Origin: Dipteris shenzhenensis
Taxonomy: Eukaryota; Polypodiophyta; Polypodiopsida; Gleicheniales
Assembly: GCA_047967505.1 (NCBI GenBank)
Contig: CM106541.1
Direction: 5' to 3' (one strand)
DNA: 64,000 bases
A model generated the notes under the pieces. It saw only the letters and a program-made list of their open reading frames with translations. It was not told the origin of the DNA and did not search any database. Of the stretch, positions 24,101-36,100 are shown one piece after another (the first letter of the stretch is position 1; each line of letters starts with the position of its first letter). The translations under genes and the position numbers were made by a program.

Positions 24101-27100
24101 GGCTTCCGTTGGATACTGCGGGGCCAGACAGTGAGATACCTCTGATGCCAGGTGGGTATTGATATTTCAGCAGAGCAGCAGATCGCCCCGGTCCTCGAGA
24201 GTGTTCGGCCCAAGCTTTACTGGAGCTCATGCAAACTCTTCCTAGTGGGCCGTGCACTAGTGGCAAACCAACTCCTCCTTGCCACGGCCTGGTATATCGC
24301 CTCATGCTGGTGCTTTCACAGAGAGTGCATTGGGCAGCTTCGACGGTTGGTTTGGAATTTCCTTTGGGCAAGATAGGATGGCACAAGGAATACCAGAGCC
24401 CGGGCCACTTGGCAGACGATGATTATGCCGCAGGCATTGGGAGGCTTGGGTATCATTGATCTGGAGATGCAAAGCAGATCCCTCTTGGACAAGTTGGGTG
24501 TGCACAGCCTCACCCCGGGCGCAGAGCCTTGGAAGCTCCTCTTACATCGAGGGCTTCTTAGGAACACCCCACGCGCGGGGGGGCAGTGGCAACATTCACA
24601 CAGATGGATCTTCTCAGAGGCTCCCCTTACGGGGAAAGGTTCCCCAGGGAAGGGTTCCCCCTTAATGAGGAACCTCCATAGGGTCTGGCAGAGATTAGCA
24701 GGGGACCTCATCCGTGCTCAGCCCCGTTGCAGAGAGGAGTTCCCTCATTTGGTACCCGGAGATCAGGGATCAATGGGCGTATGCTCAGACAACGAACTCA
24801 CATTGGTTGGGCATAGTGGGACAGTGGCTCAGCCTGCTCCTTTGGCAGATGGAGCAGATTACCGATGGAGGGACTTCGCATATGGATGGACAATAGATGG
24901 TTGGGTCAGTTTTCTCAGACTGGGGTCCCCTTGAGGATGATGATGCAGCGATGTAGCATGCAACGTGGTTTTTTTCATGTGGGACCTCGAGGCCTACTTC
25001 AGGCACTCACTGAGAAAGACCCAGAGATGGATGGGAGTCTGGATGGGATTCATTGGCAGATGATCAGAGTGGTGGGCTGATTGGGGAAGGAGTGGCACAT
25101 TGATCCTCCCAGCATCCTAGAGCAGGATGCCCCTAGATGGCGCCTTCTCTTTGGGAGGGTAGGCCCTTGAGGGATTTGGGAGAGTGGTTTTGGCCCTCTA
25201 GAATCGGCCTCGCCGAGCAAGTGGACGAGGTGCCCTTATTTTCCTACACCACACGGATTGGCAAGAGACTCCAGATGGACTCTTCGATTTGGACCCCTTG
25301 GAGGGAGAGGCATTGGGTGGCCCAGAGAGTGCCTGGGGAGGTCCGTTCCAAGTTTTGGACACGTTTATGGTTTAGTTTGTGTCCGAGGAAGATCTCCTAC
25401 TTCTTTTGGCTGGCCGCCCATGGAGGCTTTGCCCATTGGTCCATGGTCGGAGCAGATGCAGGTGGAGGGGTAGTGCCACTGTTGCTATGCTGGATTTCTA
25501 GAGACGATCCCTCACTTCCTTTGAAGCTGTCGTAGTGCAGTGAGAGGATTTAGATTTGGATGGAAGCCCTCAGGATTATGACCCTCATGCAAAGCGTTCA
25601 GAGGGACTACGGGGATGGTGGCTTGGTTGACCGAGGGAGGTCACACGTTCCACATTGATGAGGTCTCTCCAGCTTAGTGGATATAGAGTCAGAGCATTCA
25701 AAGGATAGAGCTCCATGAGGCGGTCCCTCCTGATAGCCCGGATCCTCATACCCAGTCGGAGGATAGCATGTGGGAGGTAGTAGCCAGTATCACGGCATGG
25801 AACATTTGGATTGCTCACTGTAGTCTGGTGATGGGCAAGCATCTGGTTCCACCTTCGGCTACCTTGGTCACCATTTGGCAGGATATCATCTACATCTTGC
25901 GCTCCACCTAGGAGCATGGGACCTCGGGCTCTAAGGTGACTGCTGTGAGGCGCATACGTTTCTGCAAGGCTTGGCTTGTAGGAGTTTTCTACATTTGTAC
26001 TCCGCAAGGGATTTGCTGGCTATATAGCCCCCCCACCTGGCTGTTAGCCCCTGTACCAGAGATTCCCTAGGCAAGAGTTTTCTACATTTTTACTCTGCAA
26101 GGGATTCGTTGGCTATATAGTCCCCCCACCTGGCTGTTAGCCCCTGTACCAGAGATTCCCTAGGCAATGAGCTGGGTTTCTTTGGAACAAGCTGATTTTT
26201 CTTCTTTCAGCCTTGATCTGGTTATTTTCCATACTCAGCACCTTTGGGCCTAGGGCTGCTATTTTGTAAAGTTTTTCAAGCATTAATAGAAGGTTTCTTT
26301 CTTTGCACAAAAAAAAGGAAAAAAAAACTGGTATAGGCCATTCCATATAGGATCATTCGGGCATTTTTGTCTAGTAAATCACTTATATATGCTACAACTG
26401 ATAATCCTGAGTATTTAAAGGTCCTTGTTATTTTCAACATTACAGGAATTCAGAGTGGACTCACACCAGTTATCAACTTGAAGGTATGTCCAATTGAGAC
26501 AAAAATTTAATAGAAGTTCATGGTTGGAAAAACCTTTTAAATTTTCCAACAGTGCTCTGGATCACAGCAGATTTCAAGAAAACTTTATGCGGCAGATATT
26601 TGCTGTCATTTTTGGACAGCCACAACTGCTGCTGCTCCCCGCTCCTGCTCCCCTCCTCACTGCTCTCCTCGCTCCCTGCTGCTGCTGCTCCCCCGCTCCC
26701 TGCTGCTCCTCCTGCTCCCCCCCTCACTGCCCCCTCCCTTCCCTCCTGCTGCTGCTCCTCTCCCCGCTCCCTGCTGCCTCTCTCCCCGCTCCCTGCTGCT
26801 TGCCCCCTCCCTTCCCTCCTCGCTGCCCCTCCTACCTGCCCTCTCCCCCGCACTGCCCCTTCCCCCGCGCTGCAGCCTCCTCCCCCCCCCTCGCCTGCTG
26901 CTGCCCTGCGCTGCAGCCTGCTGCTCCCCCCCCCCGCACCCGCTGCTGCTCTCCCCCCGCTGCAGCCTGCTGCTTCCCCCCCGCTCCTGCTGCTGCTTTC
27001 CCCCCGCTGCAGCCTGCTGCTGCTTCTCCTCCCCTCTCCTTCCCCTCTCCTCTACTCCTCTTCTCCCCCTCTCGTCCACTCCTCCTCTCCCCTATCTTCC

Positions 27101-30100
27101 CTCCTCTTCCCTCCTCCCTTCTTCATCACTGTCTCCTTCTTCTGGATTACCCCTATTCTCCTATAGGGGTCTCCTGGGATTCAGGAAAGCGGACGGAGTT
27201 TTTATTTTTTGTGTTTGAATCGGCCAACACACCTCGATGGACGAATGGGTTCCCATTTAGTCAATCCGTCTCCGCTCACACCGGCCGCGAGAACTGTCAC
27301 TTTTTCAAAAGACTTTACTTCTGATTGACGGACGTAAGGTTGGTTTCCTCAACCTTTATGTTCTGAACAACAGAGGGGACCGTGTTTTGTTTTGGAAAGA
27401 GTTGCTCTCGTGGGCTGACATTGCGGATTGATGGATTATTGGAGGTGACTTCAACATGGTTGAGGCACCTTCGGATAAGAAAGGGGGCAGAGAAGGTGGT
27501 ATCCACTCCCTTGAGAGAGCAGCCTGGGATGCCTTCTTGTTCAGGTTTGGTGGCAGAGATGTTTGGTCAGATAATGCATTTCTTGTTCAGTCCCAGTCAC
27601 TTTTGTTTTCATGGTCGAACCATAGGGTGCAGATGCCTATCCATGCTCGGATTGACAGATTCTATGTGGGTGACTGGGCTCTTGATAGAGGGGGGACAGT
27701 TTGCATTGCACCCGGTGTTTCCAGTTCAAACCATTTTTCGGTAATTTTGTCCATTTCAGAGCCTCATTTGAGAGGACGGTCTCATAGTATCAGGATCCCA
27801 AACGCCTTATACACGGATGAGACTCTCACAGAGGCAGTGTTGGAGATCTGGGTTTCTCATATGCAGGGGGGGCTGGCCGGTCCTTCACATGTGGCCACAG
27901 CACTTGACAGTATCAGCGACTTCTATCACTCAGTTGCTAGTGCTCGGCGAGGTGAGGTACTCAGGCGAGAGATCGGTATCCGCCGGCAGTTGGCAGCCCT
28001 TCAGAGGGAGGAGCAGAAACGACCTTCAGATGCTTGGATACAGGAGCGCCTTGCTGCGGCAAGGGCTCACTTGCAGACCTTGCTTGATCAGAGAGCAGAG
28101 TATGCCTTCCATGCACAGGAGTCCTTTTGGATACAGATGGGAGGGAGAGTCAATAAACACTTTTTCTCTACACTTGATCCCAGACATAGTAGAGAGAGTG
28201 TCAGGCAACTTATTGACTCTGACAACATTTTGCAGTCCCATCTGGAGACCGTCATGCATTTAGCGACAGATTTTTATACCTCCCTTCTTTCCGTAGATCC
28301 GAACTCACAGGCCAGAGAGGTGGCTAGAGATGAAGTTTGGCAGAGTTTACTTGTGTTGGTCACCCTAGAGATGTTATGCTCACTTGATGCACGCTTTACC
28401 AATACATAATTCAAGACTGCTCTTTATGCCCTTCATAAGGGCAAGTGCCCTGGCTCCGATGGTCTTACTCCCTCTTTTTTTATAGCCTTTTGGGATATGA
28501 TAGGTGATCATATAACTTCAGCCCTGCAGGGCATTTGGGAATGTAGAGAAGGGGGAAGGGGCAGATTTGGAGATGGGGAGAGAATAGCAAAAGGAGGGGA
28601 GGAGAAGAGAGGAGAAGGGGAATGAGAAAGGAAGAGAGAGAAGGCTGAGGGAATAGAAAGAAAGAAAGAAAGAAATTTTATTAAAGGTCCACGGAAGGCC
28701 ATACATGGCCTATGGGACACAAAATCATCCGAAAGGAAAATACATCATCAACGATGCACCAACTAGGTGGCCTCATCGTAATACAGCTAAGATACCAAAA
28801 ATGGCTACAAAAATCCTAGATACAAAATGAAATGAAATAGAGTACCAAAAATGCCTAGAGAGAGGGAGAGAGAGAGAGTGTGAGCGTAGGCAGCAGGTAG
28901 CAGGAGGGAGAGTAGATAGGATTAGATGTCACATCAAAAAGTCCCTTACAATCCTTTTGGGTTGACTTATATAGTCCCCCACAGTTCCCACATTTCCCCT
29001 ACTATTCTCCCATCTATTTCCCCCTTAAAATCCTTCTTTTTCCCACCTTCATTACAGCCATCCCTTCCCAAAGAATTTTGCCCTCAAAATTTCCAAGAGG
29101 TTGCCCTGGATGAGAAGGATACAACAGAACTGATCAGCTCTGTAGGAGATAGGGGTAGTCCTGCACAATGCTCTCAGGTTGCCAAGAATTCTCATCTTCC
29201 GTTAAACCTTTCCATTTGATGAGGTATTTTGTGTAGGCTTTGTTCCTGAGTACATGATCTCTGAAGCCCTTGATTTGCTCCGGCACATAGATTATGTGGC
29301 CCTCTTCATCCATAGGAGGCAGCTCAGGAAGAACCTGGACATGCTGTCCGACATGTGGTTTCAGCAAGGATACATGGAAAACATTATGAATCTTGGAGGT
29401 ACTGGGTAGTTCCAACTGATATGCTACCTGCCCAACTCTGTGGGCAAGCTTTGTGTTGGTATTACCTTTCAGCGAGGAATATCGATTCTTATGGAGACGT
29501 AAATGCACATAATCCCCTTCTTCAAAAGATAAGTACCTCCTTTGTTCATCCGCATACTTCTTCTGCTTGGCTTGGGCATCCTGCATATTCCTCTTAGGCA
29601 GAAGGGCATTCATACTCTCCAAATCATTCCTTGCTTGCTGATTTTTCACAGCCAAGTCTGCAACCCTGGAAGGCATTCCCACTTTGCATCCATACATAGC
29701 CTCGAATGCACTCATGCCAATAGAGAGGTGTTTGGTGCTGTTGTAGCAAAATTCAGCCAATGCTAACCATTTGTCCCAAGACTTCTGCGTGTCATGACAG
29801 TAATGCCTTAGATACTCCTCCAACCACTTGTTCACCCTCTCTGATTGTCCATCCGTCTGTGGATGATAAGCAGTACTAGGCGCAAGGGAAGTACCAACTG
29901 CAGTGAATAACTCCTGCCAAAAGTGACCCATAAATTTAGCATCCCTGTCACTGACAATCTCCTGAGGAAAACCATGGTGCTTGAACACATACTCAATGAA
30001 TTGCCAGGCAACCTGTGAAGCGGAGTACCGAGTCCTAGTCGGTATGAAATGGGCCTGCTTAGTCATCCTGTCAACCACCACAAATATGCTATCCCAACCC

Positions 30101-33100
30101 TTATCTGAAGAAGGCAAGCCTGTAATGAAGTCCATGGCAATGTGAGTCCATTTGCCTTCAGAAATGGGTAGCGGTTGCAGAAGGCCTGCGGGTAACCAGC
30201 TGTCCACATTATTTTGTTGGCAGGGCAAACATTCACTGACAAACTTAACCACATCTCGCCACAAACCATCCCAAATAAAGCTCTCCTTGACTTTTTCATA
30301 TGTTTTTGTGATACCCGTATGCCCTGACATAGGGGATGAGTGCATTTCCTGTAATACCATCAACCTGTACTTGGAGTCTGGCACAAGATAAATTCTGTCC
30401 CTGCACCATAACAGTCCGTTGCGGAGCTGAAATCGAACATGTCCTTGGCTGGACGGACTCTGTAACTCCACAAAAATAGGAGCTGCATCAGAATTTTGCA
30501 TGTATTCCTCCTGAATCCCAAGTATCCACTCCTGATGAAGCGTGGAAATGGCAGACAGTTTGCATGACCACATCCTGGACAAGGCATCAGCAACCACATC
30601 ATTTTTTGCAATTCTACTATTTTGAAAGGACCAAGTTCCTCTATCATTTATATATTTTAAGGAACGTGATCCTTAATGCATTTCACCTTAGCTGGGTCTA
30701 CCCTGATTCCGTGCCTGCTTACAACATGACCAAGATATTCAACCTCCTCTGCCATAAATGTGCACTTGCTGGCCTTGGCTTAAAGCTGATGCATTCTCAA
30801 GATTTCTAGCACTTGTCGGACATGGTCAATGTGTTCCTGTGCATCCTTACTATAAATGAGAATGTCATCGAAAAATACCAGCACACATTTGAAAAGAAGG
30901 TGGTGTAAGATCTTGTTCATGAGTGCCTGGAAGGTGGCTGGTGCATTAGTCAAACCAAAAGGCATCACCTTGAACTCATATAATCCTCTTTCTGTACGAA
31001 AGGCAGTCTTATGCTCATCACCCTCTTTCATCCTGATCTGATGGTAACCTGACCTCAAATCAATCTTCGTGAAATACTGAGCACCCTTGAGTTCATCCAG
31101 CAGGTCATCAATCCTGGGAATAGGAAACCTGTTCTTAATGGTGGTCTTATTCAATTCTCTGTAATCAATGCACATACGAAAAGAGCCATCCTTCTTTTCA
31201 CCAGGAGTACTGGAGATGCAAATGGCGAGGTGCTATGAGCAATGAAGTTTTTCTCAAGCAAATCTCGCACCTGTGTTGCCACTTCTTCCCGTTCAACCTG
31301 AGAGAGTCGGTACGGGGCCTTGTTTATTGGTTTACTACCATGTTCCAGGACTATGGCATGATCAACATCTCTTTTTGGGGGCAACTGAGATGGCATATCA
31401 GCAAACACATCCCCAAATTCTAAGAGCAATTTCTGCATTTCACAATTATCCACATGGGGAATACCACCCTCCTGAGGTACAGAGACATTCAATGCATAAA
31501 TGGCACTTTCGTTCTTGAGCTCCCTAGCTAGCTGCCTTGCTGAAATGACCTGTAATTTCTGATTCACAATGCCCTGCAATGTAACAGTTCTACCTTTGTG
31601 GCAAAACTCAAGAGATAAAGCATTCAAATCTATACTGATTTTCCCCAGGGATTTCAGCCAATCACAACCCAGGACAGCATGTATGGGTCCCATATCCAAT
31701 GCCAAGAGATCACCTGCAAACTCATAATGATCAGAAAACTTGATCCTGGCATCCTGGCAACAATGTCTGCTGATCATGTGCTGTCCATTCGCGATCTCCA
31801 CTTTCAGACCATGGTCTATCTCTGTAGCAACTAATCCCAATCTTTGCAATGTTCTACAATTAATGAAACTGTGAGTGCTACCACTGTCTACCAATACATG
31901 GACAGATCTGCCATTAATCATTCCCTTCAACCTGATTGTGTCAGCACTTTTGGCACCCATCAAGGCATGTAGTGAGATGGTATACAGTGTAGACTGGGCA
32001 TCCCAATAAATCTGTTCATCATCCACAGGAACATTACCATTAGCATCACCTCTGACAGGAAAAGGCATTGTAGGTTGATGCTCCAACACAGAGAGTGTTG
32101 GCTTATAGCCTTTCCTGCTACATGTAGGCTGAATATCAATCTCATGCATCACATGAGTGGTTTGCTCAATAGCCCCACCCGGATCAAAAGGAAAAACAGT
32201 CCCCTTTTTGTGGCATCTGTGTCAGGAGACTCATCTACATCATGAACTCCTGTCAATTCCTCATGAGAGACATCATGGGGGTCTGTTACATCAGCCACTT
32301 CATCATCATCAGATAATTCAATTATCATGCTGAGTTTGGCTGAGCTGACATTCTTCATTTTGCACACATCTCGGTGCTCAGGTGTCCATTTCTCTCCACA
32401 CCTAAAGCATAAATTTGCCTTCTTCCTACTGTCCATTATGGCTCTGGAATGTTGTTTAACTTCTGATTTGCCAAAACCAGCGCTGGGTTTGACACCTGTC
32501 TTTGCATCCATGGGCCTGTATGGCTTTGCATATGGCATCTTACTTCCAGAAACCGTAGGATATCGTGGGAAGGAAGCAGCTGCTGGTTTCTTATCAATCC
32601 AATCAGCAGAATTTGTCTTCCTGTCAGCATCATAAGCAGTACCATAGAAGCTATGTGACACATGCTTGTACTTGCCAGCATATTTTGGCTCAAACACCTC
32701 AGCAAGCTGGGCTGCTCGCTCAATGGTTAGAGGATTGTGAGCTCTCACATCAGCAGCTAGAGAGGGATCTAAGCCTTGTATAAAACGCAGCAACTTCCCT
32801 TTCTCAGAAATATCCGTACAAACAAAGAAAGTCTCCAAAAACGCTGCAAGTACTCCTGGACCGTACCTGTTTGTGACAGTGCATAGAATTCAGCAAGGTA
32901 CTGTTCAAGGATCAAGGCCGAGACGAATGTCGTGACCATAAGCTCCTTGAACTGTTTCCAGGTGGTAGGCTTCTGAGGTGACTCTCGCATGTAACGCCAC
33001 CATGTATGTGCATAATCCTGTAAATGCATGCCAGCAAAAATGATCCTCTCCTCATCATTCTTAGGGTAGAAGCGGAAATAATCTTCAAGCTTCGTGAGCC

Positions 33101-36100
33101 ACTCCTCCAACTCATTGGGAGTGCGAGTGTCACCCTTAAACTTATGCACAGAGATTTTATCTTTCACATCTTTGGCTGCGTTATTCCTACAGTGACTACC
33201 AGTATACTCACGCTTGAAGCTCACATACTGTGAAAAGGGCATCTCATTACGAACATCCTCAGGCAAATCCCTATATGAACGTAAGCATATCATCCATGTT
33301 TGCACGCTGCCCACTTCCAGCATCATGCTGGTTAGGAGAACCACTCCCCTGATGCATAAAGTGCGTCTGACTGAAAGCATTACCTCCCTGATACGCAGGC
33401 TGAGTCTGACTGAATGTATTAACAGGAGGTGTCATCGAAGCATGCAATCCCTGCTGAGTCTGCCTGCCATAAACATCTCGGTGGGTGGGTGGCATAGAAA
33501 AAGGTTGAGAAGAGGACTGGCCCCTCTCCCAACTGCCCTGAAACCCAACACCCAATCCAGGCATGCTCGCCGTTGGCAAAAATGTGCCAATGGGCCGGCC
33601 CAAAATGGACGGCTCAGCCAATGAAATATGCGAGCCAAATGGAGGCCTGGAATCAATAAGAGAAGTGCTCGGCGGCACGGGCAAGGCATCACCAAAATCA
33701 ACATAATCCCCATGCTGGGGTGCATGCATAGAACCAACATCACAAGTGCGATGGCCATGAGCCATAAATCCCCTGTGTGGGTCAGGAAATCACCCTGGCT
33801 ATCCAACTGATCCACGTGCTGGGGTGCGGGCTGCTTACCCTTATCGTGCATACTGATGGCGGTAGTGATCTGTTGCCCAAGGTTCTTACCCATCTGGGTG
33901 ATAGTTGTATCGTGCATAGCCATAGCAGTGGTGAGCTGCTGCCCCAACTGCTGACCCATCTGCTGAAAAGCCCCCTGAAGCATTGAGGCCAATGCATCTA
34001 GAAACTGTTGTTGGTAGGCATAGCAAAAACTGGCTGTGAAGGAGATGCACCCTCTAGGACCGGCATCTGCTCCTGCTGAGCAACATCGTCACCGTGCTGA
34101 GATGACTCATCCGACCGGGGTGCACGTTTGGGTGCCATGAGTGACACGAGGAAAATGTGCCAAGTGTCGAAGGCTCGATGTAGAGGCTCGAGAGGTGTCA
34201 GTAAAGAGGCAGAAATGCAGTCGTTGAAGAGGTTCGAAGAAAGCTCGGTGAAGAGGCTGGAAACGGGGCTCAAAATGAGCCACGAAGGTGGCTTAGAAAG
34301 GCCCAGAATAGGGCTGTAGGAGTACCCTAAAAGAGGGCTTTTTTTTTTTTTTTTTTTGGAGCTTAGGACAACTAAGACACCTAGGGTAGTCTCAACTAAA
34401 CCAAACTGACTAAACCCAACCTTATCCAATCACTAACCTAACTAGACCTAACCAGACCTAAACTAACCTAACCAACCAAACCCAAGTAGCTAACCAACCC
34501 AACCTAAACCCCAACTAGCTGAACCTTAGCAACTGCTAAGGTCTCCAGCAACGCAGTGCCGACGAAAGGCGATGTCAACGGCACGGGCGGAGAAGACACG
34601 AGCGCGACGTGGGCGCCAAGATGGTGACAGCGACGGGGCGGGGCGGGGTGTGGCGGGCATGGCGTGGCTGGCTAAGGGAAGGAAAAACGGCGGGGCGACG
34701 ACGGGGGAGCTGGAGTAGCGACGACAGGGAGCTGGAATACTACACAGACTGTTGAGGCTCAAACTTGCAACGCAGGCTGCTAGGCAGCAACGTAATCAGG
34801 CATGTCGTTGATGGCACACAAGGATTCGTTGATGGCGCACGTCCGTGCTATTTGTTTGCTGGCAGCCCACGCTTGTTTCCTTGACGATTTCCTTGACGTA
34901 GCTTGGCCGACGACGTGCTAGTAGTTCCCCTGAGCCTGAAGCGCTGGCAAACCATGATTGATAGCAAGACTCAGCGAGGGTCAGGTGCCAAGAGCTTGGG
35001 CTCTGATACCAATGTAGAGAAGGGGGAAGGAGCAGATTTGGAGATGGGGAGAGAATAGCAAAAGGAGGGGAGGAGAAGAGAGGAGAAGGGGAAGGAGAAA
35101 GGAAGAGAGAGAAGGCTGAGGGAATAGAGAGAGGGAGAGAGAGAGAGTGTGAGCGTAGGCAGCAGGTAGCAGGAGGGAGAGTAGATAGGATTAGATGTCA
35201 CATCAAAAAGTCCCTTACAATCCTTTTGGGTTGACTTATATAGTCCCCCACAGTTCCCACATTTCCCCTACTATTCTCCCATCTATTTCCCCCTTAAAAT
35301 CCTTCTTTTTCCCACCTTCATTACACCTGGCTCTGATGGTCTTACTCCCTCTTTTTTTATAGCCTTTTGGGATATGATAGGTGATCATATAACTTCAGCC
35401 CTGCAGGGCATTTGGGACTCGGGCGAGATGCCTGACTCACTGACCGAGGGACTCATTCACCTTATCCCGAAAGGTGGCAACATGAATTTTGTATCCCATT
35501 GGAGACCCATCACTCTTTTGGGCACTCTTTTCAAAATCCTTGCCAAGGCGATCAGGATCCAACTACAACCCCTTCTTCCAGATCTCATCCATGATACTCA
35601 GACAGCCTTTGTGCATGGCAGGAGCATTTTTGATAATATCTTTTCCTTTTGGGAAGCCACAGAGTGGGCTATGCAGAGAGTGGACAGAGGCTAGCAGTTT
35701 TACTCTTGGACTTCGAGAAAGCCTATGACAGAGTAGATTGGGGTTTTCTTAAGGGCACTCTTCTACGGTTTGGATTTTCAGATGCTTGGACCAGAGGGGC
35801 GGCCTCCCTTTACAGATCAGCCCACAGCCAGGTTTTGATTGGAGGGGTAAGGGGTGACAGGTTTCAGATTTCCAGATCAGTTCGTCAGGGATGCCCTTTA
35901 GCCCCCTTCCTCTTTCTTTTTGTGGCAGAAGCTATGAGTATCTTCCTTAGATCTCAGGCTGAGCTTTTTGGGCTGAGACTGCCCTTGAGACAGGAGTAGG
36001 AGCTTTTTGACTGTGAGTTGGCCGATGACACTACTATTTTTATTGAGGCCTCCTTGCAGTCACTTGATTCTTTCCGGACAGCCTTGGATATTTTTTGCTC

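Larger units (their letters stand above)
28542..35325 (-). mobile_element. Ty3/gypsy chromovirus, both LTRs, minus strand
   Basis: An LTR retrotransposon in order (right to left) LTR-PBS-gag-PR-RT-(RH deleted)-IN-chromodomain-PPT-LTR, the Ty3/gypsy order. LTRs are 35013-35325 (313 bp) and 28542-29056 (515 bp because of a 202-bp insertion). Excluding the insertion I count two mismatches in 313 bp, so it is young. It lies in LINE E/F. There is no 5-bp target duplication; instead a 92-bp segment of LINE (28449-28540 and 35326-35417) flanks it, differing at one base. Gag and pol contain frameshifts and most of RNase H is deleted, so the copy is not autonomous. Confidence 0.92.

Noticed and set aside
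25585-26007. 140-codon minus-strand frame
   Set aside because: Antisense to the LINE D C-terminal region; shadow frame.
26494-27324. 276-codon Pro/Ala/Leu-rich open frame
   Set aside because: Same explanation: CT-rich LINE leader; only its last part touches the true ORF1 start.
28026-28259. Minus-strand frames within LINE EN/linker regions
   Set aside because: Recurrent antisense shadows of the same LINE segment in several copies; no independent evidence.
34370-34520. CCTAA/CCAA-rich stretch resembling interstitial telomere repeats
   Set aside because: Irregular units (CCTAA, CCAAA, AGACCTAA) without runs of the plant CCCTAAA unit; it lies inside the gypsy leader and is best read as leader composition.
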